A program made the translations under genes and the position numbers. A stretch of 64,000 bases of DNA from Saprospirales bacterium (GTDB lineage: Bacteria > Bacteroidota > Bacteroidia > Chitinophagales > JADIYW01). The notes under the pieces are model-generated. The model did no database searches, had not been told where the DNA came from, and was given only the letters and a program-made list of their open reading frames with translations. The stretch is taken from the NCBI GenBank assembly GCA_016711605.1, contig JADJSS010000011.1, forward strand, positions 62,001-126,000, read 5' to 3'. Positions 10,255 to 19,896 of this stretch are shown piece by piece. How positions within the stretch are numbered: position 1 is the stretch's first letter; every line of letters starts with the position of its first letter.

Positions 10255-10358
10255 ACTAAACAACTTCGTTTGCGAATTTCTATATAATTAATTTTAAGTG
10301 ATTTTTTTTACTACACACTTGTATTTAGAAATAAAAGATTGTAATTTTAGTTCAAACT

Positions 10359-12229
10359 ATGTATATGGCTCGAATATTACTTTCAATTTCTTTTTTACTA
10401 CTATTTTGTTCAATTAACAAAGCAGAAGAACCAAATAACAGCACTGAACGTTCAATGTTAGACACATCATTGGCACCATTTTATCATGGTGTTGCTTCAG
10501 GTGACCCAACTCCAAATGCTGTAATTATTTGGACACGCGTAACACCTGAGATAGCAGGAACCGTAACAGGAACTTGGCATGTTGCATTGGATACCTCATT
10601 TGTACAAACCATGAAATCTGGTATTTTTACAACAGATAGCACCAAAGATTATACTGTAAAAATTGATGTTACAGGTTTGCAACCAAACACTTGGTATTTT
10701 TATGAATTTACGGTAGATGGAAAAAATTCCGTTACTGGTAGAACAAAAACTGCACCTGTTTCAGGAAAATCACAACAACGTTTTGCGTTTGTATCTTGTT
10801 CAAATTATCCAAATGGTTTTTTTAACGCGTACGATAGAATTACTGAACGCAACGATATTGACGCTGTATTACATTTAGGTGATTATATTTATGAGTATGG
10901 TTCATTAGGAATTCCAGGAAGAACAGATCAATTACCAACTTACGAAATAACAAAATTAGCCGATTATCGTCAACGATATTCTACCTACAGATTAGATCCA
11001 TCTTGCAGAAATGTGCATCAGCAATATCCATTTATTTCTGTTTGGGACGACCATGAAACAGCTAATAATTCTTATACTTTAGGCGCAGACAACCATACGC
11101 AAGGTGCTGAAGGTTTGTGGTCTGACAGAAAATCGTATGGCCAAAAAGCATACGACGAATGGATGCCAATTCGATTACCTGAAACAGGAAATCCAAATAA
11201 AATCTGGAGAAAAATTAGCTACGGAAATTTAGTAGATATTTTTATGTTGGATACGCGTTTGTATGATAGAAGTTTACAAGGCGGAAATACTAATGATACA
11301 TCTAGACATTTAATCGGAAACGAACAAATGGAATGGCTGAAAACAGAATTAAAAAATTCAACAGCAAAATGGAAAGTGCTTGGTCAACAAGTAATGATGG
11401 GAAATCTAAAACTTTTCTGGCAAAATGGAAATGGTGTTATCTTAAATAACGATCAATGGGACGGCTATGAAGTAGACAGAAAAAAACTATACGACATTAT
11501 CTTGGACAATAATATTAAAAACGTTATAGTTTTAACTGGAGACATTCATACGGCTTGGGCCATGGATTTACCTTATAATCAAGCACAATACAATGCATTT
11601 ACAGGACAAGGTTCAGTTGGTGTTGAGTTTGTTTGCACCAGCGTAACTTCTGGCTCATCACCTATTCCGTTAAATGCATTTTATGGTTTAGTTGGTTTAT
11701 TATTTCCTCACATTAAAAATGTTGAATTAACTAAAAAAGGTTATTCTATTTTAGATTTAACGGATGCGAAAGCACAAGGCGATTTTTATTATGTAAAAAC
11801 CGTAGCAACTATTGACACCAATCAAACTTTTGATCAAGGTTGGTTTACAGAAGCTGGAACACGCTGGTTGAAAAAAGCACGCACAAAAACGACACAAGCT
11901 GAACAAAATATTTATCCAGCACCGCTAACACCAAGAACTTCAACAACAGTTGGCATCAAAAATAAATCGAACAGCTTAGTGATGTTGAGTGCTTATCCAA
12001 ATCCGTTTATTGATTTTATTTCCGTACAATTTAATACATCTACCAGTGCAAATTTATTTTTAAATGTGTACGATTTAAAAGGTAGTTTGGTAAAAGCTAT
12101 TGATTTTGGATTTTTGCAAAAGGTTTACATCAAAAAGTTATTAATCTTGAAAACTTAGCTTCTGGTGCATATAAAATTGTAATTACAAACAACAACGATA
12201 TTATTGAACAAACTATAGAAAAATTTTAA
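10359..12229 (+). CDS. PhoD-type alkaline phosphatase/phosphodiesterase with T9SS sorting domain (frameshifted)
   Basis: A signal peptide (about 1-22) is followed by the PhoD N-terminal beta domain (GVASGDPTPNAVIIWTRV, 44-61). The metallophosphoesterase core has FVSCSNY (Cys147), LGDYIYEYG (Asp175), WDDHE (229-233) and TGDIHTAW (393-400). A type A T9SS domain starts with LSAYPNPF. The frame breaks at the A-run 12118-12121: with one A added it reads on through LENLASGAYKIVI to the stop at 12227-12229. As given, the ORF stops at 12158 with a scrambled tail. It probably releases phosphate from phosphodiesters or monoesters at the cell surface. The next gene starts 2 nt after the corrected stop, which supports the correction. 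Confidence 0.9.
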
Positions 12230-12231
12230 TT

Positions 12232-12909
12232 ATGGCTACAACTAAAAAAAGCACAATAACTAGCAGTAAAAAGGCAAATAAACCTGCAGTAAAAACGGCA
12301 AAAAAATCAAGTACTGCCACTAAAGAAGTTGTTAAAGCTGTTTCATCAAAAAAACAAGATGACAAAGCAACACCTAAAGTTGAAATACTAAATCCATTTA
12401 TTTATCCAATTGGTAAATGCAAATTTCCGACAGAATATTCTGAAACGGTTATCAATAAATTGATTCAAGATATACGCATCTTGCCAGAACATTTGAAAGC
12501 AATATCTAAAAAAGTAAATAAAAAGAAAAAATTACAATACAGATATCGCGAAAATGGTTGGAACATTGAGCAGATTTTACATCATGTTGCCGATAGCCAT
12601 TTAAATGCATACATACGTTTTAAATGTGCACTCACCGAAAATAATCCAACCATAAAACCATACGATGAAAATCTTTGGACAGAAACGGCAGATATTCAGT
12701 TGCCGTTAAAAAATTCGGTACGTTTGGTAAAAGCATTGCATGCAAAATGGGTTTCTTTATTAGAAAACATGGATAAAAATGATTTCAAACGAACTTACTT
12801 TCATCCAGCGTATAATCGTGCAGTTCCGTTGCAAGAAGCTTTGGCTTTATATGCTTGGCATGGTAAACATCATGTGGCGCAAATTGAAGTTGCGTTGAAA
12901 ATAAATTAA
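12232..12909 (+). CDS. YfiT/BstA-like DinB-superfamily protein with a lysine-rich N-terminal tail
   Basis: Residues about 55-225 form a DinB-fold domain of the YfiT group, whose members include bacillithiol S-transferases and putative metal-dependent hydrolases. The metal-binding histidines are visible in LHHVADSH (H117/H118, H123) and HGKHH (H210, H214). The first ~50 residues are unusual, made mostly of Lys, Ala, Ser and Thr (KKAN..AVKTAKKSSTATK), like a histone H1 or DNA-binding tail. It follows the phosphatase gene by 2 nt. The domain call is good; the role of the tail is unknown. Confidence 0.8.
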   Translation: MATTKKSTITSSKKANKPAVKTAKKSSTATKEVVKAVSSKKQDDKATPKVEILNPFIYPIGKCKFPTEYSETVINKLIQDIRILPEHLKAISKKVNKKKKLQYRYRENGWNIEQILHHVADSHLNAYIRFKCALTENNPTIKPYDENLWTETADIQLPLKNSVRLVKALHAKWVSLLENMDKNDFKRTYFHPAYNRAVPLQEALALYAWHGKHHVAQIEVALKIN

Positions 12910-13134
12910 TATCATTTTGTATTATTTATAATAATTACTGATTTCTTATAAACATTTTATCAACGTCGTTTCCACAGAAAACAGTCGTTTATAAACAGTG
13001 TTGTAAACGAAATTGAGCCATTCATAAACATTATTTTATTATAAAATTATCTAAGTAATTGATTTAAAATATGGTAACCTATAGTTCCACGATTTTTACA
13101 TTATTAACATATTAACGTTGACTATTCCATCTTT

Positions 13135-13161
13135 TTGAACGAACTTAATTCTCTATTTTCG
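13135..13161 (+). promoter_or_regulatory. Possible dnaB promoter, leaderless arrangement
   Basis: TTG at 13135-13137 and TATTTTCG at 13154-13161 are separated by 16 nt and resemble the Bacteroidota -33/-7 pair. The -7 element ends 6 nt before the dnaB ATG, so the transcript would have little or no leader. The spacing is slightly short of the usual 19-21 nt. Confidence 0.35.
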
Positions 13162-13167
13162 TGAACT

Positions 13168-14688
13168 ATGGAAGAGCAGGCAACGAATAAAAGAACTACA
13201 CGTTTTACTCGCAATAAAACAGAAGATATTTCTAATTTACTCTATGGGAAAATTCCACCACAAGCACGTGAATTAGAAGAAGCTGTGTTAGGTGCTATTT
13301 TAATTGAAAAAGATGCTATTTCGTATGTTTCTGATATTTTAAAGCCAGAAAGTTTTTACGTTGATGCTCATTCTACTATTTTTCGTTCTATTCAATCGCT
13401 TTTCGGAAAATCACAACCTATTGATTTATTAACGGTAACCGAAGATTTACGCAAAAGTGCAAAATTAGAAGAAGTTGGCGGTGCCTATTATTTAAGTGAA
13501 TTAACCAACAAAGTTGCGTCTTCTGCAAACGTAGAATACCACGCACGTATCATCATACAAAAATTTATTCAGCGAGAATTGATCCGAATTTCAAACGATA
13601 TTATTCGAGATTCTTACGAAGACACAACAGACGTTTTTGATTTATTAGATGCAGCAGAACGCAAAATTTATGAAATCACCGATAAAAATTTACGAAATTC
13701 AACTCAAGGAATTGGTCAATTAGTTTCTAAATCTGTTTTGCAAATTGATGGCTTATTAAATAGAGATGATGGTTTGTTAGACGATTCAGTTCCATCTGGT
13801 TATACAGAAATGGATAGAATGACATCAGGTTGGAAAGCTACCGACTTGATTATTGTTGCAGCGCGTCCATCGATGGGTAAAACAGCATTCGTATTAAATT
13901 TAGCACGCAATGCAGCAGTTGATCACAACATGCCTGTTGCAATATTTTCATTAGAAATGGGTGCTGTGCAATTAGCAAAAAGGTTAATTTCTATTGAAAC
14001 AGAAATCGATGCACAAAAAGTATCAAATGGAAAATTAGATAATAATGAATATGCAATTTTGCGCGATAAAGTAGAACGATTATCTCAAGCACCAATTTAT
14101 ATTAATGATCAACCAGCAATCAATATTTACGAGTTGCGCGCGCAATGTCGCCGTTTACAAAATGCGCACGGAATTAAAATGGTTATCATCGATTATTTGC
14201 AATTAATGAGTGGTGGTGGCGACAAAGGCATGAATCGTGAACAAGAAATTTCATCTATTTCACGTTCGTTAAAAGGATTGGCAAAAGAATTAAATATTCC
14301 TGTAATTGCACTGTCACAATTAAGTCGTGCGGTTGAATCACGTGGTGGCGAGAAAAAACCGATGCTTTCAGATTTACGTGAATCTGGATCTATTGAGCAA
14401 GATGCAGATATGGTAATGTTTTTATACCGACCAGAATATTATAATTTAACAGAAGGTCAAGATGGTGCATCCTTAAAAGATGTAGCTGAAGTTATTATTG
14501 CCAAGCATAGAAATGGTCCAACAGGTAGTGTTAATCTTCGTTTCAATAAAAATTTCGGACGCTTCTACGATGCAGGTGGTTTGTATGAAGAATTTCAGGA
14601 AATGACATCGTTTAAAACGGTTCAATCTAAAGGTAATTACATGAAAGACGATGATTCAAAAAGTGACGAAAATTTTGACTTATTCTAG
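13168..14688 (+). CDS. dnaB: Replicative DNA helicase DnaB
   Basis: 506 residues with the DnaB N-terminal helical domain (PPQAREXEEAVLGAIL-like start near 31) and a RecA-type motor. Walker A is ARPSMGKTA (232-240) and Walker B IIDYLQLM; the SLEMG and DLRESGSIEQDADM motifs are intact. No intein interrupts it. It unwinds DNA at the replication fork. A 258-bp AT-rich spacer precedes it and a terminator follows, so it is probably transcribed alone. Confidence 0.97.
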   Translation: MEEQATNKRTTRFTRNKTEDISNLLYGKIPPQARELEEAVLGAILIEKDAISYVSDILKPESFYVDAHSTIFRSIQSLFGKSQPIDLLTVTEDLRKSAKLEEVGGAYYLSELTNKVASSANVEYHARIIIQKFIQRELIRISNDIIRDSYEDTTDVFDLLDAAERKIYEITDKNLRNSTQGIGQLVSKSVLQIDGLLNRDDGLLDDSVPSGYTEMDRMTSGWKATDLIIVAARPSMGKTAFVLNLARNAAVDHNMPVAIFSLEMGAVQLAKRLISIETEIDAQKVSNGKLDNNEYAILRDKVERLSQAPIYINDQPAINIYELRAQCRRLQNAHGIKMVIIDYLQLMSGGGDKGMNREQEISSISRSLKGLAKELNIPVIALSQLSRAVESRGGEKKPMLSDLRESGSIEQDADMVMFLYRPEYYNLTEGQDGASLKDVAEVIIAKHRNGPTGSVNLRFNKNFGRFYDAGGLYEEFQEMTSFKTVQSKGNYMKDDDSKSDENFDLF

Positions 14689-14820
14689 GTCTTCAAGATA
14701 CATATACCGTAAAACAAGTATTTTAATAAAAAGTAATATTATTTGACAAACGTCAAAGATAATACTAAATTAACATTGTATTTTTGTAGTAGAAAGTTAG
14801 AAACATAAAAATCCAAATGA

Positions 14821-14851
14821 AACGCCTTTGCAACAGCTAGGCGTTTTTTTT
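14821..14851. terminator. Terminator between dnaB and the convergent phasin-like gene
   Basis: AACGCCT (14821-14827) pairs with AGGCGTT (14839-14845), followed by a run of T on the plus strand. It ends dnaB transcription and lies immediately after the stop of the convergent gene. Confidence 0.8.
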
Positions 14852-15176
14852 ATGCTTTATCTGAAAAACTTTTTAAAAGTAACGATGATGTTTGCTTAAG
14901 ATCGTTCATGTTTTTTTCTATGTCTTCTTTCAGATGTTGTACAGTTTGTAAATTTAATTTGGTCAACAATATATCTAACCTAGATTGTAAAGAACCTTGT
15001 ATGGTATCTAAATCTGTTCGCAAGTTTAAAAAAAACTGATCTACAATTCGCTCACCTTCTTCTTCCACAAAATGATTATTCTGTATTAAATCTTCTAATA
15101 ATTCTTTAAACTTTTCATTTGCAATAGATGCAATACCTACTGATGTGTAAATATATTTTTTAAGAAACTCATCCAT
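14850..15176 (-). CDS. Small helical phasin-like protein
   Basis: 108 residues, predicted almost wholly helical with heptad-like spacing of Leu/Ile (EKFKELLEDL, LQSRLDILLTKLN, LKEDIEKNMNDLKQ). The start MDEFLKKYIYTSVGIAS and the length resemble the small phasin-superfamily proteins (PHA granule regulators) found in many bacteria, but no catalytic motif helps. It stands alone and converges on dnaB. Function not assigned. Confidence 0.6.
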   Translation of the reverse strand: MDEFLKKYIYTSVGIASIANEKFKELLEDLIQNNHFVEEEGERIVDQFFLNLRTDLDTIQGSLQSRLDILLTKLNLQTVQHLKEDIEKNMNDLKQTSSLLLKSFSDKA

Positions 15177-15325
15177 GTTTTAAATTATTATTCAAAGATA
15201 AATTTTCCATTTTACAACTTTGCGAATTAATTATTAAGCGATAATTATTTCTGTAGATAAATTTTTCAATCATTTAATTATATTAAACCATAACTATTCA
15301 ATAAATTTGGTTTTTATCCAAAAAT

Positions 15326-17022
15326 ATGCAAAATCAAAAAAGGTGGATTGAACTAGAAGCAGATGAGAAAATTGTTCAACAATTGCAAACTGAATTAAAC
15401 ATTCATCCTGTTTTATGTAAATTATTAGTGCTGCGAAACATCAATACATTTGATGAAGCTAAAGATTTTTTTCGTCCAAATTTAAATAAATTACACGATC
15501 CGTTTTGATGCGTGATATGGACAAAGCCATCACACGTATTGAAACTGCGTTTGCAAACAACGAACGAATTTTAATTTATGGTGATTATGATGTAGATGGA
15601 ACAACTGCTGTATCGTTAGTATTTTCATATTTCAATGATTTTTACGACAATATTTGCTACTACATTCCAGATAGATATACTGAAGGTTATGGCATTTCTT
15701 TTCAAGGAATTGATTTTGCAAAAGACAATAATGTATCACTAATAATTGCATTAGATTGTGGTATTAAAGCAAACGATAAAGTTGATTACGCAAACGAAAG
15801 AAACATCGATTTTATTATTTGCGATCACCATTTACCAGGTGATGTTCTGCCAAATGCTGTTGCTGTTTTAGATCCAAAACGTAATGATTGTAGCTATCCG
15901 TTTGATGAATTAAGTGGTTGTGGAATTGGTTTTAAATTAATTCAAGCATACGCAGAAAAAAATAAGTTGAATGCAGAAAAAATCTATGATCAGTTAGATT
16001 TAGTTGCTGTAAGTATTGCTTCTGATTTAGTGCCAATTACTGGTGAAAACAGAATCTTGGCAAAGTTTGGTTGCGATAGAATTAACCAAAATCCACGTGC
16101 AGGAATTAAAGCATTGATGAGCGAATTAAAACTCAGCAGAAATCTTGATATAACCGATTTAGTTTTTATTATCGGACCTCGAATTAATGCAGCTGGCAGA
16201 ATTGCGCATGGCTCAGAAGCGGTTACGTTGTTGATAGAAAATGATTACGATGTTGCTATTGAAAAAACAAAAAAAGTACAACAAAATAATACAGACAGAA
16301 AAACCATCGACAAAGATATTACCGACGAAGCATTTGCGATGATTGATAACAACGAAACATTAATCCACAAAAAAACGACTGTATTGTATCAAGAACATTG
16401 GCACAAAGGCGTCGTTGGAATTGTGGCTTCACGTATGATAGAAAAATATTACAGACCAACCATAATTTTAGCTTCATCAAATGGAAAAGCTGTTGGTTCT
16501 GGTCGCTCGGTGCCTGGTTTTGATTTGTACGATGCAATTGATTCTTGTAGCGAACATTTAGTGCAATTTGGTGGACACAAATATGCGGCTGGCTTAACCA
16601 TTGAGTTAGATAAAATTCAGGATTTTTCAGATGCGTTTGAAAAAATTGTTAGAGATAGAATTACGGCAGACCAACAAATTCCACAAGTAGAAATTGATGC
16701 AGAAATTGAACTCACGGATATCAACGATAAATTTTTTAATATTTTAGAACAAATGCAGCCGTTTGGTCCAGGAAATATGCGACCAACTTTTGTTACCAAA
16801 GATGTATATGATACTGGTTACAGCAAAGTGCTCAATGGAAATCATTTGAAATTAAATATTTTGAAAGATGGACAAAGTCCTAAAAATGGCGTTGGTTTTG
16901 GAATGGGAAATTATATGGAACTCATGGAACAAAAAGAAACGGTAGATATTTGTTATCAGTTGTATGCAAACGAATGGAACAATCAGATAAAAATTGAATT
17001 TAAATTAAAAGATTTAAGGTGA
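15326..17022 (+). CDS. recJ: Single-stranded-DNA exonuclease RecJ (frameshifted)
   Basis: A 5'-3' ssDNA exonuclease of recombination and mismatch repair. The DHH-family motifs are present: GDYDVDGTTAV, ALDCG, ICDHHLPG, DLVAVSIASDLVP, then GRIAHGSEAV and the DHHA1 motif FGGHKYAAG. The conserved N-terminal LHDPFLMRDMDKA is split: the first ORF stops at 15508 and the second begins at 15505. Adding one T to the four-T run at 15503-15506 joins them into a protein of about 566 residues. I treat this as one gene with a probable sequencing deletion. Confidence 0.93.
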
Positions 17023-17115
17023 AAGTTATAAGATATAAGTTATATGTTATTTGGAATAAAAGTCGGATAACTATAACGAATAATAAAAACAAATAACCTA
17101 TAACAAATAACAAAC
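17023..17115. repeat. Low-complexity spacer built from ATAAC-type words
   Basis: The recJ-lptB spacer is made of repeated words such as ATAAGTTATA and AACAAATAACA. The same words recur at 34440-34553 (before aroK) and, more briefly, near 51045-51063. It looks like an expanding simple-sequence spacer rather than a promoter. Confidence 0.5.
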
Positions 17116-17844
17116 ATGATCTTACGTTCAGAAAATTTAGTAAAAATATATGGTGGTCGAAAAGTAGTTGACAATGTTACCATTGAAGTAAATCAAGGCG
17201 AAATTGTTGGTTTATTGGGTCCAAATGGTGCTGGAAAAACAACTTCATTTTATATAACCGTTGGCTTGGTAACACCAGATCAAGGCAAGGTTTTTTTGGA
17301 TGATAAAAATATTTCTAACGTTGCGATGTACAAACGCGCTAAACTTGGAATTGGCTATTTGCCACAGGAAAATTCTGTTTTCAGAACATTAAGTGTTGAA
17401 GATAACATCAGAGCCATTTTAGAATTCACCGATTTAAAACGTTCACAACAAAAAGAAAAATTAGAAGTATTGTTAGATGAATTTGGCTTAACACATGTAC
17501 GCAAAACCAAAGGAAAATTATTATCTGGTGGTGAACGCAGAAGAACAGAAATTGCGCGCGCATTAGCATCAGATCCAAAATTTATTTTATTAGATGAACC
17601 ATTCGCAGGCATCGATCCGATTGCAGTTGAAGACATACAACAGATTGTAGAAAAATTAAAATTTAAAAACATCGGAATTTTAATCACAGACCACAACGTA
17701 CAGGAAACATTAAGCATCACAGACAGAGCATACTTATTGTTTGAAGGAAAAATATTGAAACAAGGCACAGCAGAAGAACTCGCATCTGACGAACAAGTGC
17801 GCAAAGTTTATTTAGGACAGAACTTTGAGTTGAGAAAGAAATGA
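17116..17844 (+). CDS. lptB: LPS export ABC transporter ATPase LptB
   Basis: 242 residues, typical LptB length. Walker A is GPNGAGKT (35-42), the Q-loop YLPQE (81-85), the ABC signature LSGGE (136-140) and Walker B FILLDEPFAGIDP (156-168), where FAGIDP is characteristic of LptB. It powers LPS extraction from the inner membrane with LptFG. It starts 93 nt after recJ and ends 3 nt from the convergent toxin gene. Confidence 0.95.
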   Translation: MILRSENLVKIYGGRKVVDNVTIEVNQGEIVGLLGPNGAGKTTSFYITVGLVTPDQGKVFLDDKNISNVAMYKRAKLGIGYLPQENSVFRTLSVEDNIRAILEFTDLKRSQQKEKLEVLLDEFGLTHVRKTKGKLLSGGERRRTEIARALASDPKFILLDEPFAGIDPIAVEDIQQIVEKLKFKNIGILITDHNVQETLSITDRAYLLFEGKILKQGTAEELASDEQVRKVYLGQNFELRKK

Positions 17845-17847
17845 TGT

Positions 17848-18309
17848 TTATTTCGTCACCAACCTATTATCAAATCGAAATAATTTATTTTCAACAATTT
17901 TTACTTTATTGAAATTTTTGTGCAACGGATTTACTAGATAATTATACTCTTCTGGAATTACTATAGATGGTACTTTTAATAACAAGGACGAATTGCTTTT
18001 TATCCAATTATCACCAATAAATTTAAAATTGCTATTTAATCCATTCTTATCTATTTCTGTCTTTAAAGCAGTTAAAGGAATTTCATCTATACTATTTTCT
18101 GGTAAAAATATAGAAAGTATAGAAAAATCAATTGGTTGAACATTGTTTGTTGAAATATGTACTAATATTTCTAATGCAGCCAATGCTCTTGTTGAAGAAG
18201 TGTATAAAACTGGAACACCTTTATTATTCCATCTACCACCATACATTTTTGCGCCATTGCCACTAATATCATTTGAGTAAACAGTATTGCAAATCCTAAA
18301 AACTATCAT
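17848..18309 (-). CDS. RES-domain toxin (NAD+-degrading family)
   Basis: A 153-residue RES domain. The conserved Arg-Glu-Ser pattern is visible: R5 in VFRI, GGRWN (24-28), VLYTS (34-38) and LEILVH with E47. Studied RES toxins (MbcT, Res of Pseudomonas and Photorhabdus) break down NAD+ by phosphorolysis or hydrolysis. It lies 8 nt downstream of its antitoxin in the usual antitoxin-first order. It converges on lptB with 3 nt between the stops. Family assignment is strong; activity is inferred. Confidence 0.92.
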   Translation of the reverse strand: MIVFRICNTVYSNDISGNGAKMYGGRWNNKGVPVLYTSSTRALAALEILVHISTNNVQPIDFSILSIFLPENSIDEIPLTALKTEIDKNGLNSNFKFIGDNWIKSNSSLLLKVPSIVIPEEYNYLVNPLHKNFNKVKIVENKLFRFDNRLVTK

Positions 18310-18317
18310 ATTTATAA

Positions 18318-18797
18318 TTATGCGAAAATACCATGTTCAATTCTTCCTAATTCGTCTTCTAACAATTCAAAGCCAAAAATAGTATCTAAAAATGAAATTG
18401 GAAGCTGATTGTTAAAAATTAAAACTGGCGTTTTCATCCACGATTTAAAATTATTTAAACTACCAAAAACATCAGTGCCTCTTTCGTATAAGCGTTGTAA
18501 ATGTAACGTTCGATCTGAAACGTCTTTGCTTAAAATATCAGTTGGTATATAACGTTGCAAAGTGCGTTCTGAAATATTTAAAATAATAGCAGTTTCTTTT
18601 AAAGTTAAATCGTACTTATTTATTATTTTTTCTAGTTGATACATAGAAATACCATTTCTAGATGTGTTTATAAAATGATGTGTATCGAATGTATTGAAGA
18701 TTGGTGTGGAAACGGTTGAATAGTAGCCAACTGCTGGTTCTTCTATGGTGTTTTTAATTTCTTCTTTTTCTTCGTTTGTTTTATTTCGCTTTTTCAT
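18318..18797 (-). CDS. Xre/MbcA/ParS-type antitoxin of the RES toxin
   Basis: The C-terminal half has the toxin-binding (DUF2384) pattern FKSWMKTPV...PISFLDTIFGFELLEDELGRIEHG. The middle carries a helix-turn-helix-like segment (LTLKETAIILNISERTLQRY). It should block the RES active site and bind DNA at its own promoter. I chose the ATG at 18797 (MKKRNKTNEE) over the ATG at 18845 because the extra 16 residues look unlike the family; this is uncertain. It begins shortly after the polyprenyl synthase stop, so the pair may share that transcript. Confidence 0.88.
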   Translation of the reverse strand: MKKRNKTNEEKEEIKNTIEEPAVGYYSTVSTPIFNTFDTHHFINTSRNGISMYQLEKIINKYDLTLKETAIILNISERTLQRYIPTDILSKDVSDRTLHLQRLYERGTDVFGSLNNFKSWMKTPVLIFNNQLPISFLDTIFGFELLEDELGRIEHGIFA

Positions 18798-18861
18798 CAC
18801 AACGTCATTTGTCACAAATTTAATACATTTTGTCTGGTTTATCAAGTTTTTTCACCATTTT

Positions 18862-19836
18862 TTAAAAGTTTCTTTCTGTAATGTAATTCACTAAATCAAC
18901 AAAACCAGTTTTGGCAACAGAATCTGGAATGGTATTTATAATATCAAATGCTTTTTGTTTGTATTCGTACATCTTCATTTGCGTGTATTCAATTCCACCG
19001 TTGGTATTGATAAATTGAATCACTTCATTCACACGTTCCTTATCTTCATTATGATTTTTTATGGAATTAATCAACCATTTCTTTTTTTCTTTACTGCAAG
19101 TATTCAACGTATAAATTAAAGGCAACGTCATTTTGCGCTCTTTTATGTCGATGCCACGTGGTTTACCGATATCTTCTTCACCATAATCAAATAAATCATC
19201 TTTTATTTGAAATGCAATTCCAATATTTTCGCCAATTGAGCGTAATTTTTCTATTAATTCAGCATCAGTTGTCGTTGATGCAGCGCCAACTTCGCAAGCA
19301 GCAGCAATTAAAGATGCAGTTTTATTTTTTATAATTTCAAAATAAACTTCTTCGTCAATATCTAATTTTCGTGCTTTTTCCATTTGCAGCAACTCACCTT
19401 CACTCATGCGTTTTACTGCAGTTGAAGTAATATGTAGCAAATTATAATTCTTTGTTTCTAACGCTAGCAATAAACCTTTAGATAAAAAATAATCGCCAAC
19501 CAAAACTGCAATTTTATTTTTCCAAAGTGCATTCACCGAAAAAAAACCTCGACGTTCGTATGAATCATCTACAACATCATCGTGCACTAAAGTTGCTGTA
19601 TGTAAGAGTTCAACCAAAGACGCACCAATGTATGTTGATTCAGAAACTTCACCGCACATTTTTGCTGCTAAAAAAATAAACATCGGTCGAACTTGCTTAC
19701 CTTTTCGCTGATAAATATAATAGTTTACTTTATCAAGCAATGAAACATGGCTTCGCATCACATCGCGAAACTTTTGTTCGAATAATTCCAATTCTTTTTC
19801 AATTGGTGCTTTCAGATGATCGACCTTATTGCTCAA
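18862..19836 (-). CDS. Polyprenyl (trans-isoprenyl) diphosphate synthase
   Basis: 324 residues with both Asp-rich motifs: DDVVD (86-90) and DDLFD (213-217), plus the RPMF, GEL(L)QM and KTASL segments. It condenses isopentenyl diphosphate units into a long chain, most likely the menaquinone side chain (IspB/HepT-like). The start is a TTG at 19834-19836, chosen because LKAPIEKELELFEQKFRD aligns with the family N-terminus; the next Met would delete it. The toxin-antitoxin pair follows directly. Confidence 0.9.
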   Translation of the reverse strand: MSNKVDHLKAPIEKELELFEQKFRDVMRSHVSLLDKVNYYIYQRKGKQVRPMFIFLAAKMCGEVSESTYIGASLVELLHTATLVHDDVVDDSYERRGFFSVNALWKNKIAVLVGDYFLSKGLLLALETKNYNLLHITSTAVKRMSEGELLQMEKARKLDIDEEVYFEIIKNKTASLIAAACEVGAASTTTDAELIEKLRSIGENIGIAFQIKDDLFDYGEEDIGKPRGIDIKERKMTLPLIYTLNTCSKEKKKWLINSIKNHNEDKERVNEVIQFINTNGGIEYTQMKMYEYKQKAFDIINTIPDSVAKTGFVDLVNYITERNF

Positions 19837-19896
19837 AGGATTTTGTATTTTTGATAAAGGTAAATGTTTAATCTATCATAAAAAAATAAATGTAGT

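Noticed and set aside
15505..17022. Two separate recJ-like genes
   Set aside because: The two ORFs meet inside one conserved motif and one base restores the standard protein, so a single gene is the better reading.
17848..18797. Defence island or prophage around the RES/Xre pair
   Set aside because: The neighbours are housekeeping genes and no integrase, transposase or restriction gene is present.
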